Virus record (IMG/VR): IMGVR_UViG_3300042453_004886
Location: 62,001 to 126,000 of that record
Source: a virus
DNA: 64,000 bases
Reading direction: 5' to 3' (one strand)
Shown: positions 19,302 to 27,992 of the stretch, in pieces
Numbering within the stretch: position 1 is the first letter of the stretch
How the letters are laid out: every line of letters begins with the position of its first letter
The notes under the pieces: model-generated
The model's input: the letters and a program-made list of their open reading frames with translations, nothing else
Told to the model about the DNA's origin: nothing
Databases searched by the model: none
Made by a program: the position numbers and the translations under genes

Positions 19302-20468
19302 TTAGGCAATAATGGTAGGGCCACCGATCTTGTTCTCAACTGCAGCAGCGCTGGCGGCTACGGTCATGATACCAATCCAATCGGGATACATGACGTAGGG
19401 AAGGCCGCAGTTACCAATCTGGACAGAGCGCCCAGGAGCCTGAGGAGGCGTGGTGTCGGGGCCAGAACGGCTCCAGAGACCAGGCTTACCATCTGGTGCT
19501 TCGCCAGGAGCAAATACAGTACGGCCAATGCTAAGGCCGGACTGCATCTGGTGATTCTTGGCCACAACAGCAATCTTGTGCTGGGGCCAGATCTTGTGGC
19601 GACCGACTGAACCGCTGAGAGCGCCACCGGTGCCGGTGATGAGGCCGTCATCAACGATCATGTCGAAGGTGAGAACTTCAAGACCAGCAATGGCCTTGAT
19701 TTCGCCGTTCTCCCAGGTGACGTGACCGGTGACGTTGCCAGCACCGCTGCCTTCGAGGTAGGCGCGAATCTTGGGATGGCTCTCGAGCATGGCCTTGAGG
19801 TCAGAGGTCATGATGATGCTGGTAGGAGGGGTCTTGGCAAGGTTCATCATGCGGCGACGCATCTTGATGATGTCAACAATGGGATTGGCATCGTCATCGG
19901 TCCAAACCTTGGAGCCATCGCCAGCCTGGAAACCGGGAGTTGTACCGACGGTAACCAGATTCTGTGAAGGAATACCAGTGTTAACGTTAATCTTCATGCC
20001 GGTGCGAGGGTCGGTGTAGTTAATGCTACCGAGAAGGCACTGGGCGCGAAGCATGGTCCAGAGCATGTTCTGACGAGCAACAAGCTGCTGCATGCGGTCG
20101 GCCACGATACGCATACCGTTGGCTTCGTTCATGCTACCAGGCTCACGCAGGTTGTTGATGACATCTTGAGGGAGGAAGTCTGACTCACGGATGTACACCG
20201 GGTAGACAGACATGCGCTCGACGCGGGTCGAGGGCTGGAGGGCGTCTGGACGACCGGGCTCAACAATAGGTGCAAACCCGAGATCCATGGTAACGCGCTC
20301 AATTACGATGGTGCGATCCATCGTGTACTGAGCAGGGAAAAACTGGGCAAGAGGATCACCAGAAAACTGCTCGAACTTCTTTGCGAGCATGGTTAACTGG
20401 GTACCACCCAGAGCTAGAATATCGACTGAGCCTGCCTGAGACCAGTCATTAGCAAAAGGCGCTGGCAT
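19302..20468 (-). CDS. Major capsid protein
   Basis: A 388-aa protein in the canonical position after the protease/scaffold gene. Residues about 80-180 (TRVERMSVYPVYIRESDFLPQDVINNLREPG then VADRMQQLVARQNMLWTMLRAQCLLGSINYTDPRTG) match the pattern of gpE/HK97-fold capsid proteins of the E family, in which 'R...W....L..G......' precedes a beta hairpin. The gene is visibly more GC-rich and codon-biased than its AT-rich neighbours, as expected for the most abundant virion protein. The start has GGAGAG 7 nt upstream. Confidence 0.8.
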   Translation of the reverse strand: MPAPFANDWSQAGSVDILALGGTQLTMLAKKFEQFSGDPLAQFFPAQYTMDRTIVIERVTMDLGFAPIVEPGRPDALQPSTRVERMSVYPVYIRESDFLPQDVINNLREPGSMNEANGMRIVADRMQQLVARQNMLWTMLRAQCLLGSINYTDPRTGMKINVNTGIPSQNLVTVGTTPGFQAGDGSKVWTDDDANPIVDIIKMRRRMMNLAKTPPTSIIMTSDLKAMLESHPKIRAYLEGSGAGNVTGHVTWENGEIKAIAGLEVLTFDMIVDDGLITGTGGALSGSVGRHKIWPQHKIAVVAKNHQMQSGLSIGRTVFAPGEAPDGKPGLWSRSGPDTTPPQAPGRSVQIGNCGLPYVMYPDWIGIMTVAASAAAVENKIGGPTIIA

Positions 20469-20497
20469 ACGGTTACTCTCCTTTTACTGGGCTCAGC

Positions 20498-22135
20498 CTA
20501 CTGGCCCATGCGCTCCTTAAGAATGGTTTCGTAAGCAAACGAGTTGCTGCTTACGTCGCCGCTGCTCAAAACCTGCTTGTTGCCGACCTGAGCAAAGTTG
20601 ACACGATTTTCGGCGGGAAGCTTGGCAAGCAGGTCGAGTACGACATCTGCAAGAGCGGCTTCGTTACCGTTCATCGAGAGCTTCTGGTTCACACCAGCAG
20701 TCTTGATGGCTGCAAGGGCTTCGTCCACAAGAACAGGGGGCACGCCCTCTGCCTTGAGTGCTTCAGCCTTCTGACTAAGCTTGAGTTCAGCAGCTTCCGT
20801 AGCTGAAACAGCAACCTCAGCAGCCATGTTTGAAAGCTGCTCGGTGGCTGAATCAAGCTTGACGCGGGTCTCGTCAAGCTTTGACTGAAGACCTGCCTTC
20901 TCCGCTTCAAGTGCGGAGACCGTCTGACTGAACTTTTGCTCAAGCTCGGCCATGCGAGCCAGGAGCTGTTCATTCATTTCTGGCATCGATGTACCCTCCT
21001 CTTGGGTCTTTACTGCCGAGGGGGTCTCCACCCCTGCAGCATGGGAACTCAGCTGTTCTGAAGGAGCAGCTGAACGGGGCTCAGAGCCCTGACTTAAAAA
21101 AGCGACGTGAGCAACAGAACCTGCGGGTTGAAGCGGAGGCATTGCTCGGAACTGACGGGTTTCTCCACCATTTTCATTGGACATGGCCATCTGAACCTGG
21201 TTAGCAGAAAGATTGCCAAGGTCTTCGCCCTTGACACGCTGACCGTTCTTGTAAAGTGCGCTAGGTGCAGCAGCACTTGCGGTATACTTGCCCTCTGACT
21301 TGCAGCCACATTCGCTCATGGGCTTTTCGCAGTCTGGGCACATGGCATCAGAAGCCATCTTCTCTTCTGCCATGCCGGCTTTTGCAGACATCTTCTCCAT
21401 GTCGGCTTTTGAAGACATCTCTTCCTCTTCAGGCATATCTGCCTTCATGGCGTAAGCTTCTTCTTTCTTCATGGGTACTCCGTTGTTGTAAACCATACTC
21501 TTTGACATAGGGGAGGCAGTCAGCTGCTGCTCCTGCTCCTCCTTGGCAATCGAGAAGAAATTTAGAAGCTTATCAATTCCTGTTGAAAGCTTCTGGAGAA
21601 CTGATGTAGTTTCTTCCTGAGACATGTCATGCTCCCTTTGATTTAAGACAAAGAAATGAATATCCTCAGGATTCTCACTTAGTACTTGATTCTGAGGAAG
21701 CCCCGGAACAAAAGGCGCATTGGTCAAAGCAACAGCGGTCAACAAAGTACCAATGTTGCCTCGACCAATTTGCTTGGAGTGTGCATTGCGGGTAAGCTCT
21801 GCACTGGAATAACGATACTTGCCTTCTCTAATTTCTTTTACAACTGTGGGATCAACTGCTTCGAACTGCCCGTAAAGAATTTCGCCTTCTTGAACAATAT
21901 TCTTTAAAAAAGCAGTGGCAGGTTCGCCATCAGTAGCACCAGGATAACGAGAGTGGCCATATCTAAGATAGGGCTCAAATCCAGCTTCATTGTTAGAAAA
22001 GTTTCTTTTGATCTCATTAAAGTCATCTTGGGTAAAAACAACGTACTTGTACACTGGGTGCTCCCAGGCGCCCAGCTTTGCTATTGGAATTTGTAGTGTA
22101 TTCGCTAATGTAATATTATACGAGTCCACTATCAC
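20498..22135 (-). CDS. Capsid maturation protease fused to scaffold (Mu gpI-like)
   Basis: A 545-aa protein. Residues 1-165 (VYKYVVFTQDDFNEIKRNF..PYLRYGHSRYPGATDGEPA..GQFEAVDPTVVKEIREGKYRYSSAELTRN...LTAVALTNAPFVPGLP) match phage I-type prohead proteases. Its H of the YGHS motif and the 'R.SSAE' / 'LTNAPF' motifs correspond to catalytic His and Ser regions. Residues about 385-480 are coiled-coil (MAELEQKFSQTVSALEAEKAGLQSKLDE), the scaffold part. In between is a Met/Lys/Glu-rich linker with four clustered cysteines (CPDCEKPMSECGC, about residue 266). An internal start at about 20978 could yield free scaffold, as in Mu gpZ. The start is a GTG. Confidence 0.75.
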   Translation of the reverse strand: MIVDSYNITLANTLQIPIAKLGAWEHPVYKYVVFTQDDFNEIKRNFSNNEAGFEPYLRYGHSRYPGATDGEPATAFLKNIVQEGEILYGQFEAVDPTVVKEIREGKYRYSSAELTRNAHSKQIGRGNIGTLLTAVALTNAPFVPGLPQNQVLSENPEDIHFFVLNQREHDMSQEETTSVLQKLSTGIDKLLNFFSIAKEEQEQQLTASPMSKSMVYNNGVPMKKEEAYAMKADMPEEEEMSSKADMEKMSAKAGMAEEKMASDAMCPDCEKPMSECGCKSEGKYTASAAAPSALYKNGQRVKGEDLGNLSANQVQMAMSNENGGETRQFRAMPPLQPAGSVAHVAFLSQGSEPRSAAPSEQLSSHAAGVETPSAVKTQEEGTSMPEMNEQLLARMAELEQKFSQTVSALEAEKAGLQSKLDETRVKLDSATEQLSNMAAEVAVSATEAAELKLSQKAEALKAEGVPPVLVDEALAAIKTAGVNQKLSMNGNEAALADVVLDLLAKLPAENRVNFAQVGNKQVLSSGDVSSNSFAYETILKERMGQ

Positions 22136-22280
22136 TCACAACTTTCAGTAAACAAGACCTTTAACTTTGAACACTTAATATAACTCTAGCAGATAAAATA
22201 GTATTTGTAAAAATAATAAAATAAAAAACTTTAATTACAGCTACTAAAATTTTATGCTGTAAGTAGAAACCTTGCAAGCT

Positions 22281-22844
22281 CTACTCACCCTTATTGAGCA
22301 TCTTATTATAAATTCTAGCAATAAATTGACTAAGTGGAAACTTTTGTTTGAAATCTGTGGGCTCTTGTTCTGAAACAACAGACTCTTCAAACTGGATGTG
22401 AGGAACAACAGGCTCCTCGGGCTGTACCAATTCTTTGATTCTTTGCTTCTCGCTTTTACCTGCTGCTATAAGCTGCCTGGAAAGCTCTTTTTCAAGCTCA
22501 TTGAGAAGCTTGGCACTGATTGCCTTGGCTTCCTTTTTGTTGCTTGCAGCGGCAAATACACCGTTTGCAATGATAGAGGCAACAGACTTCAAGTTAGGAT
22601 TATCTTCGCTAAGCTCTGAAAGCTGACTGCTCAGGTTCTGAAGAACAGCAGGAGCAGATTGACTGATGACAGGATTCGAGCTTGATCTTGCTTGAACCTG
22701 TAAAATATCAATCTGCCGTTTCAAGGGTCTTGCCACAAAGCCAATAAAAAAAGAAACCAGCACAGTTGCGGTGAGTTCTACAGGATCAATTCCAAGTGCT
22801 TTAAAAACACCAAGAATAAGCGGTAAAGCGTGATCCAAACTCAT
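22281..22844 (-). CDS. Membrane-anchored helical protein, possible holin/spanin
   Basis: A 187-aa protein with one N-terminal membrane segment (about residues 24-40, ATVLVSFFIGFVARPLK) followed by a long Lys/Glu/Ala-rich helical domain. It sits beside another single-membrane-segment gene. This layout fits lysis-module accessory proteins (holin, antiholin or inner spanin), but no endolysin is visible in the window, so lysis function is only a suggestion. The 145-nt gap upstream (22136-22280) is AT-rich and has no gene. Confidence 0.45.
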   Translation of the reverse strand: MSLDHALPLILGVFKALGIDPVELTATVLVSFFIGFVARPLKRQIDILQVQARSSSNPVISQSAPAVLQNLSSQLSELSEDNPNLKSVASIIANGVFAAASNKKEAKAISAKLLNELEKELSRQLIAAGKSEKQRIKELVQPEEPVVPHIQFEESVVSEQEPTDFKQKFPLSQFIARIYNKMLNKGE

Positions 22845-22853
22845 TTCATTCCT

Positions 22854-23330
22854 CTACTTTTCACCCAGCTTGGGGATTTGAACACCTACTCCTGGAGCAA
22901 TATGTAGCTGCTGGGTTTGCTTGGTTGTATTTACCCATACTTGCTGAACAGAAAGCTCTACAAGAGTGAGCAGCAAGGCCTGAAGCAAACCAAACGTGAC
23001 AAGATGTTTCCAGCTCAAATTAAACTGTCTCTTCTCGTTGAAAAAAGACTTGGCAACCTGAATAACGTCGTGGTTATCTGTATTGCTTTTCTTAAGATCT
23101 TCTAGTTCTTTCTTGATGACGTGTAGCTCATTTTCGTGGACAATAGCCCATGTCTTTAAACCACCTCTTCCGTCACCGTTTCCGTTTATCGTCTTCAAAA
23201 GATAATCAAGCGCATTTTTCATGTCGTCTTGGCGATCTTCAAGATTTTCAGTCAATTGAAGAACGCGCTCAAGTTGCCTGCCGTGTTCTATCGCCATCTG
23301 GAGAAGAGCATTATACGGGGGGCTATCCAT
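22854..23330 (-). CDS. Helical protein with C-terminal membrane segment
   Basis: A 158-aa protein: residues 1-105 are helical and probably coiled-coil (ERVLQLTENLEDRQDDMKNALDYLLK), then a hydrophobic segment HLVTFGLLQALLLTLVEL (about residues 109-128) and a short polar end. It ends 9 nt before the neighbouring membrane protein gene starts. It could be a holin-like or tape-related membrane protein. Role unknown. Confidence 0.45.
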   Translation of the reverse strand: MDSPPYNALLQMAIEHGRQLERVLQLTENLEDRQDDMKNALDYLLKTINGNGDGRGGLKTWAIVHENELHVIKKELEDLKKSNTDNHDVIQVAKSFFNEKRQFNLSWKHLVTFGLLQALLLTLVELSVQQVWVNTTKQTQQLHIAPGVGVQIPKLGEK

Positions 23331-23519
23331 TTAACCCTCTCCTTCTAGACCTAAATCCTCTGAAAGTATAGGTCCTTCAATCTTGACCTTCTTTGATCGC
23401 TTTCTGCGGGTTCTAGGTAACATCTCGTTGATCTTTTTTGATAGCACTTCAAGCTGAGACTCAGCGTGCTTTAAAAGCTCTTCTACCTCTTCAGGAGATA
23501 GGTTTTTCTCAGAAGCCAT
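23331..23519 (-). CDS. Small charged protein, 62 aa
   Basis: A 62-aa helical protein (LSPEEVEELLKHAESQLEVLSKKINEML) followed by a basic cluster RTRRKRSKKVK, with an acidic end. Its start abuts the stop of the 108-aa gene at 23520 and its stop abuts the next gene at 23330, so it belongs to a tightly coupled set. No family recognised. Confidence 0.55.
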   Translation of the reverse strand: MASEKNLSPEEVEELLKHAESQLEVLSKKINEMLPRTRRKRSKKVKIEGPILSEDLGLEGEG

Positions 23520-23846
23520 TTACCCTCCTCCAAGGCTAGGAGTGATGTTTACCTTCATCTCAGATATGGTCTGTGTTCTTCCGTCGGAAAGAATCAACTC
23601 AAGCTCTGCATCCAGATTTAGCTCTGAAAAATCTGTATCTCCAAGTTGCCAATAAAACTCGCATCGGCCTTCTCTTGGAGATCCAATAACAACGCATGCA
23701 CGCCTTAAAAGAATTTCTCCAGTATCTTTTCTTCCAATTACAAAATTTAAAACTTTATTTGTCAGGTCAAAAGTTGTACCGTTTGCTTTAAGGCTAAAGC
23801 GTATAGTTGGTAGAGTTCTGTACTGTTTTATTTCTATTGTGACCAT
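23520..23846 (-). CDS. BppU-like N-terminal beta domain protein
   Basis: A 108-aa beta-rich protein. 'LPTIRFSLKANGTTFDLTNKVLNFVIGRKDTGEILLRRACVV' with 'CEFYWQLGDTDFSELNLDAELELILSDGRTQTIS' resembles the N-terminal immunoglobulin-like domain of baseplate upper proteins (BppU, DUF2479), which attaches receptor-binding parts. It begins 2 nt after the stop of a 43-aa gene. Fibre/adhesin attachment is a reasonable inference. Confidence 0.45.
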   Translation of the reverse strand: MVTIEIKQYRTLPTIRFSLKANGTTFDLTNKVLNFVIGRKDTGEILLRRACVVIGSPREGRCEFYWQLGDTDFSELNLDAELELILSDGRTQTISEMKVNITPSLGGG

Positions 23847-23848
23847 GC

Positions 23849-23980
23849 CTAGTCACCCTCATATATAAATTCTACTGTAACTTCAAAAGTTTCCTGTTGA
23901 ACGGCTACTTCAAGAGGGGCAAGAATTTCCACGCCGTGGATTCTTTTATTGAACCATTTGCCTCGAGTAAACAAGGCCAT
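23849..23980 (-). CDS. Small coupled protein, 43 aa
   Basis: A short reading frame from ATG at 23980 to TAG at 23849, product starting MALFTRGKWFNKRIHG and ending FEVTVEFIYEGD. It starts 4 nt after the stop of the 159-aa gene and ends 2 nt before the next gene starts, fitting exactly between them, which is the best evidence that it is real. The centre (GVEILAPLEVAVQQETFEVTVEF) reads as two beta strands. Function unknown. Confidence 0.55.
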   Translation of the reverse strand: MALFTRGKWFNKRIHGVEILAPLEVAVQQETFEVTVEFIYEGD

Positions 23981-23984
23981 CAAA

Positions 23985-24464
23985 TCAACCGCCATACTGC
24001 GTCACATCTCCAAATTCATTTAAGGCTATGTCCACGTAGTACTCTTCTTGCAAGTTTTCTGGAGACCAGCTTGTGGCAGAATCTTTTTTTACTGCAAAGT
24101 TAATTCTTGTTGGACCTTCAGGGTCGTTAGGTATTTTCCTGATATTTTTATCTTTTAAGCCCTGAACTTCTCTGGTTGTAAAATCAATTTTATTTATTAC
24201 AGGGGTAAAATCGATGGGAAGTTCGGTGTCCACATAGCTGTGAGTTGTTCTCAAGTTAGCCGATCCGGTGTCCCAGAGAACAATAAAAATACTGTTATCA
24301 GGGAGGGTTAGCTCAGCACCATAGACACCGTTGCCGAGCTCTACAACGCCTTGAGTGGATCTTGCCTGGTACTGTGAACCAGTTTTGGTTTTAATCGTAT
24401 ATCCTACGGTTGTGAGTCCCGTCTGGGATTGGCCGAAGGATGCACTCAGGAACAAGATGGCCAT
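23985..24464 (-). CDS. Hypothetical structural protein, 159 aa
   Basis: A 159-aa beta-rich protein. The text 'GLTTVGYTIKTKTGSQYQARSTQGVVELGNGVYGAEL' has the pattern of small phage beta domains seen in fibre-associated and virion proteins. It leads the small-gene group 23331-24464, and a GGAGAAG site lies upstream. No specific function can be given. Confidence 0.5.
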   Translation of the reverse strand: MAILFLSASFGQSQTGLTTVGYTIKTKTGSQYQARSTQGVVELGNGVYGAELTLPDNSIFIVLWDTGSANLRTTHSYVDTELPIDFTPVINKIDFTTREVQGLKDKNIRKIPNDPEGPTRINFAVKKDSATSWSPENLQEEYYVDIALNEFGDVTQYGG

Positions 24465-24514
24465 TCATTTCTTCTCCTGATGAAACTTTTTTTATCATAT
24501 AATAAATTTCTAAA

Positions 24515-25045
24515 TTAATAAATGTTTTTTACAAAATCAGATTTACGAAAATCGTGTGGCATCATCTGATAATTCTTAATTTCGGGAAGAAGGACAACAC
24601 CTGCTTCTCTGAAAACCAAATTAATCAAATGACTGAATATCATCTTATTATCAAATTCTAACCCATGTCTGGGAATTTTGTTATTGAATTTTATAAGTGC
24701 AGCTACAGATTCAAAATAATTGTAACCAAGGTCGATATATATTCTTAGTAAGTCAAGCGCTTCTAACTTGACATCAAAGTGATCTACTTCAACTCTCCAG
24801 ACTTGATAAACGTCCGGATTAAACATTTCTCCGGGTGCTAGAAATAAAACTTCTTTTATAGACTCTAACTGTACTTCATAAGTAAAAATACAACCATCTG
24901 CTCTGACACGTGAAACTATTTTGATATCTGGTAAGCTGTGTCCTGTTAAAAAATTAAAAATCTTTTCTCTGTAGTTATGCTTTACTTTTATAAGAATATC
25001 ACCAGGTTCGAACCCATATTTATTTGTAACTGGTTTCAATCCCAT
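24515..25045 (-). CDS. Permuted papain-like (YiiX/NlpC-type) protein, probably inactive
   Basis: A 176-aa protein. The start 'YGFEPGDILIKVKHN..NFLTGHSLPDIKIVSRV' and the end 'NKMIFSHLINLVFREAGVVLLPEI...MMPHDFRKS' follow the layout of permuted papain-fold amidases, in which GDIi......SH.... is followed by CSELv...f..aG..l.P......P.dl..S. The catalytic Cys position reads Phe-Ser here (IFSHL), so enzyme activity is doubtful. It may have become structural. Alternatively the resemblance is chance. It lies between a hairpin terminator and a very AT-rich 50-nt gap. Confidence 0.35.
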   Translation of the reverse strand: MGLKPVTNKYGFEPGDILIKVKHNYREKIFNFLTGHSLPDIKIVSRVRADGCIFTYEVQLESIKEVLFLAPGEMFNPDVYQVWRVEVDHFDVKLEALDLLRIYIDLGYNYFESVAALIKFNNKIPRHGLEFDNKMIFSHLINLVFREAGVVLLPEIKNYQMMPHDFRKSDFVKNIY

Positions 25046-25066
25046 GACTTCATCCTACATAAGAAA

Positions 25067-25092
25067 GGGTGGGCAGGTTGCCCTGCCCACCC
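25067..25092 (-). terminator. Strong hairpin terminator after the 535-aa fibre gene
   Basis: GGGTGGGCAGG pairs with CCTGCCCACCC around a 4-nt loop, followed on the minus strand by TTTCTTATG. It lies 21 nt after the stop of the 535-aa gene and isolates that highly expressed gene. Confidence 0.8.
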
Positions 25093-25113
25093 CGGTTACG
25101 ACCTAGCTAGAGC

Positions 25114-26721
25114 TTAGCCCTGGAAAGGAGCGATCCAAACCATGATCTTCATACCTTCAACAAGATCATTCTTGTTGAGGCTGATGGTGGTGCTGGAAAC
25201 CTCGGTGTAGAAAGCGGGCTCGTCTTCGGCAATACCGTCAACGAACACGAGGATGGCATCGCTGCCCATGACATACTGAGGAATGGTAAGTACCTTATCA
25301 ACGTTGGCGGAAATGTCGCCAGCGGTGATTTCATAGCGGTACTTCTGCATCTTCATGGCATTGCGAGCAGCAGCTTCGTCTTCAATGGCCTGATCAAGAG
25401 CAGCAAGGGCATCTTCAGCGGTAGAACCGGAAGCGATACCGAGTTCAGCAGCGAGAGCGTCAGAGATACCGACGTTGTCGGCACCGGCTACGCTGGCGAT
25501 GAGGTTGATGAAGGAGTCAAGAGCAGCGTCAAGAGCATCGTGATCGTCACGAAGGGTCTTGACAACAGCATCGAGCTCTTCAGCAGCATCCTTGATGGAA
25601 GTGGTGGCATCGAGGTAGTTGCTGCCAGAGAAAGCAGCAAAGGTGCCGTCGGTGTTAAGGCCAACTGCGAGCTCGATAGCATCAACTTCATCCTGGAGAG
25701 CGCCGCTGCCGGCCTCGATGAGGTCAGCGAGGTCGTTAAGGGCCTGAGCAACGTCAGCAGGGTTCTTGGCGCCCCAGCCGAGTTCAGCAGCATCCTTCTC
25801 GAAGGAGATCATAGCAGCAGCGTTGCCATCGGCGTTGTCGATGGTTACGCCAGCCATGAGCATGATGGCGCCAGTGATGTCAGCGCCAGCTTCGAGGGTG
25901 AGCTTACCGGCAACATCGAGGGTTGAGTTGAGGTCAGCAGCACCGGCTACGGTGAGGAGAGCGCCGAAGTTAGCGTCGCCATCAACGTTGAGCTCAGCGT
26001 CGAAATCAACGTTACCGACAACACCGAGGGTTGAACCCATGGTGACAGCGCCGTCAGCGTTGAAGGTACCAGCAACGTCAACGTTGCCGCTGAATTCAGC
26101 AGCGCCAGCGTCAACATCCTTGACCTTGATGTCGAGGAGAGCAGAACCAAGTACATCGCCAGCAAGATAAGAAGCGATGAACTGAGCATTGGTTTCATCC
26201 CAGACGAAACCAGCGTGCTCGCGGTCAGAACCGCTGATAGCACCGCGGTGTACGGAGACACCGGCGAGGCCAGCGGGAACAGGATCGTTAGCGCCAGTGC
26301 CGTGGTTGACGTGGATGAGGCGGTCAGCAACTTCAACAACGGTTGACTCAACAGTGGTGGTAGAACCCTGAACAACAAGGTCGCCCACAACGGTGAGGGT
26401 GCCACCGACGGTAGCAGCGCCAACGGTTTCGAGGGTGTCAGCAGTTACCTTGCCAAGGAACTCGCGGTCGCCAGCGATTTCAGCCTTGAGATCAAGACCG
26501 TTGGCGCCAACCTCGAGAGCATCAGCTGATTCGAGCTTGATACCGAGTGAGTTGCTGAGGATCTCGATACCCTTGTCGGCAGCGAGGTTGAGACGGAAAG
26601 CGCGGGTAGTCTGATCAAGAACGATGGCGCCGTCAGCAGCGACGACGTCATTGTTGAAAAGAGCAGCCTTCACGCTTTGGGCGCGAAGTGACTTATAGGC
26701 AAAAGCCTGATTAAGAGCCAT
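25114..26721 (-). CDS. Abundant fibre-like virion protein, 535 aa
   Basis: A 535-aa repetitive protein. Residues about 105-290 consist of short beta repeats of the kind 'GTLTVVGDLVVQGSTTTVESTVVEVADRLI', 'GNVDVAGTFNADGAVTMGSTLGVVGNVDFDAEL', typical of trimeric phage fibres. Residues about 320-440 are helical, and the last 75 residues form a beta domain (DKVLTIPQYVMGSDAILVFVDGIAEDEPAFYTEVSSTTISL) shared in pattern with the 136-aa neighbour. The gene is GC-rich with strong codon bias, like the capsid gene, and has its own leader and a strong terminator, so it is probably abundant (head fibre or tail fibre). Confidence 0.65.
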   Translation of the reverse strand: MALNQAFAYKSLRAQSVKAALFNNDVVAADGAIVLDQTTRAFRLNLAADKGIEILSNSLGIKLESADALEVGANGLDLKAEIAGDREFLGKVTADTLETVGAATVGGTLTVVGDLVVQGSTTTVESTVVEVADRLIHVNHGTGANDPVPAGLAGVSVHRGAISGSDREHAGFVWDETNAQFIASYLAGDVLGSALLDIKVKDVDAGAAEFSGNVDVAGTFNADGAVTMGSTLGVVGNVDFDAELNVDGDANFGALLTVAGAADLNSTLDVAGKLTLEAGADITGAIMLMAGVTIDNADGNAAAMISFEKDAAELGWGAKNPADVAQALNDLADLIEAGSGALQDEVDAIELAVGLNTDGTFAAFSGSNYLDATTSIKDAAEELDAVVKTLRDDHDALDAALDSFINLIASVAGADNVGISDALAAELGIASGSTAEDALAALDQAIEDEAAARNAMKMQKYRYEITAGDISANVDKVLTIPQYVMGSDAILVFVDGIAEDEPAFYTEVSSTTISLNKNDLVEGMKIMVWIAPFQG

Positions 26722-26758
26722 GAGGTTTAACCTCCCTCATATAGAACGTTACTAAACT

Positions 26759-26779
26759 GAGCATTCACCGTGAATGCTC
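26759..26779 (-). terminator. Hairpin in the leader of the 535-aa gene
   Basis: GAGCATTCAC pairs with GTGAATGCTC around a single base. It lies between the end of the 136-aa gene and the start of the fibre gene. There is no strong T run, so it may be a terminator for upstream transcripts or a 5' stabilising hairpin for the fibre mRNA. Confidence 0.45.
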
Positions 26780-26866
26780 TCCTATGGATTTTAGCTGGAA
26801 GTAATTCTATTATGAGGCAAATTTTGGTCTAGGTTTTGACAAAAAAATAACACAAGGAACATTATA

Positions 26867-27277
26867 CTATGGAATCAAAGTGTAGTTTGCGGGAAAAGGT
26901 ATGACATAAATTTCGAAAGTTTCTTCACCCTCTGTGGGATCCGTTAATCTTATCGTTGTAGAGTCAATTTCAAGATAAGCTTCCCCTGGAACTTGCTTTA
27001 CTGTATTTGCGTAAAAAACAATACTGTTTGTTCCTGGAGCGTAAGATACACCTTGAGCTGACAGATCAATATCTACCACACCAGCAGGCATACTCTCAAC
27101 GTAAAACCTCTGGGTTTGAACATTTCTCGTCTGCTGAAGTTGATCTTCAAGCGTCACAACACGAGCAGTTAGAGCATTGATAACTTGCTCTAACTGCTCG
27201 TGTGAAAGCTGTCCTACGCCGCCCAGTTGGCTATGGTGATCGGGAATCCAGGGGAAGTTTTGAATCTTTGGCGACAT
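26867..27277 (-). CDS. Coiled-coil plus beta-domain protein, 136 aa
   Basis: Residues about 20-50 (GQLSHEQLEQVINALTARVVTLEDQLQQ) form a clear coiled coil, followed by an 85-residue beta domain 'GVSYAPGTNSIVFYANTVKQVPGEAYLEIDSTTIRL'. The same strand pattern ends the adjacent 535-aa fibre protein. It is probably a small trimeric fibre or tip component. The downstream 145-nt gap (26722-26866) carries a hairpin and AT-rich text. Confidence 0.5.
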   Translation of the reverse strand: MSPKIQNFPWIPDHHSQLGGVGQLSHEQLEQVINALTARVVTLEDQLQQTRNVQTQRFYVESMPAGVVDIDLSAQGVSYAPGTNSIVFYANTVKQVPGEAYLEIDSTTIRLTDPTEGEETFEIYVIPFPANYTLIP

Positions 27278-27307
27278 TCAGCTTCTCCAGTGAAACAGGT
27301 ACGGTGG

Positions 27308-27571
27308 TTAGTCTGGCTCAGCCTGAGCCTTCTTTTCCAGGTGCTCTTCAATAATAGCACTTCTTTGCTTCAGAGCTTCCTCAAACGCGGGGTGAAGATC
27401 GATACCAATTTTACTGGATATCTGCTCAACCTGAAGCATCAAAGCTTTAAGTTGTTCATTTTGAAGCTCATCAAATTTTGATACAGTTTCTTTTTTTACT
27501 TCTGATATAAGTTTTTTAGATATAAACTTTAAAACACCTGATTTTGTTTTTTCAAAATACTCTTTAGGCAT
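27308..27571 (-). CDS. Small helical protein, 87 aa
   Basis: An 87-aa Lys/Glu-rich helical protein (FEKTKSGVLKFISKKLISEVKKETVSKFDELQNEQLKALML) with no recognised family. Its start overlaps the end of the 142-aa gene by 8 nt, so the two are translated together. Possibly an assembly factor for neighbouring fibre proteins. Confidence 0.5.
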   Translation of the reverse strand: MPKEYFEKTKSGVLKFISKKLISEVKKETVSKFDELQNEQLKALMLQVEQISSKIGIDLHPAFEEALKQRSAIIEEHLEKKAQAEPD

Positions 27572-27992
27572 CTTTAACCTCTATAGTAAACTCTTCCATG
27601 TATATTTTTGCGTTTTCATGCGTAGAAGCTAAAAATACGTTATACCTTCCAGGAATTGAAAAACTAAGCTTTAGCTCTTTAGACAGCTCTACACTCTGCT
27701 TGTTTATGTTTATATTTACAGGCTTTACTTTGCTGTTATTCTTAATTGTAATAACCTCATCAATTTTTGCTGTAAGCTTATCTGGTTTTATGTCTAGAAC
27801 TTCTTTTTCAAGTAAAATTACTTCGTCATTTTCATTCTTTGCAAGATAGAATTTATAGTAGTTGTAAGTGTTTATAACTTTAGACCCTTCATCCAGGTAT
27901 AGATAATTTCCTGAGCGAAAGTTATCATCTGATCGATCTTCAACCTGTGTAATATATCCAGATTCCAAATCACCAAACACTACTGAAATCAT
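27564..27992 (-). CDS. Beta-rich protein, 142 aa
   Basis: A 142-aa protein. The second half (LTAKIDEVITIKNNSKVKPVNININKQSVELSKELKLSFSIPGRYNVFLAST) has the strand pattern of an immunoglobulin-like fold. No cysteine pairs or signal peptide. It lies 13 nt after the 374-aa fibre-like gene, within the fibre group. Possibly a virion surface domain protein. Confidence 0.45.
   Translation of the reverse strand: MISVVFGDLESGYITQVEDRSDDNFRSGNYLYLDEGSKVINTYNYYKFYLAKNENDEVILLEKEVLDIKPDKLTAKIDEVITIKNNSKVKPVNININKQSVELSKELKLSFSIPGRYNVFLASTHENAKIYMEEFTIEVKDA

Noticed and set aside
25149-26651. Alternative frames in the 535-aa fibre gene
   Set aside because: Leu/Ser-rich shadows from codon-biased repeats.
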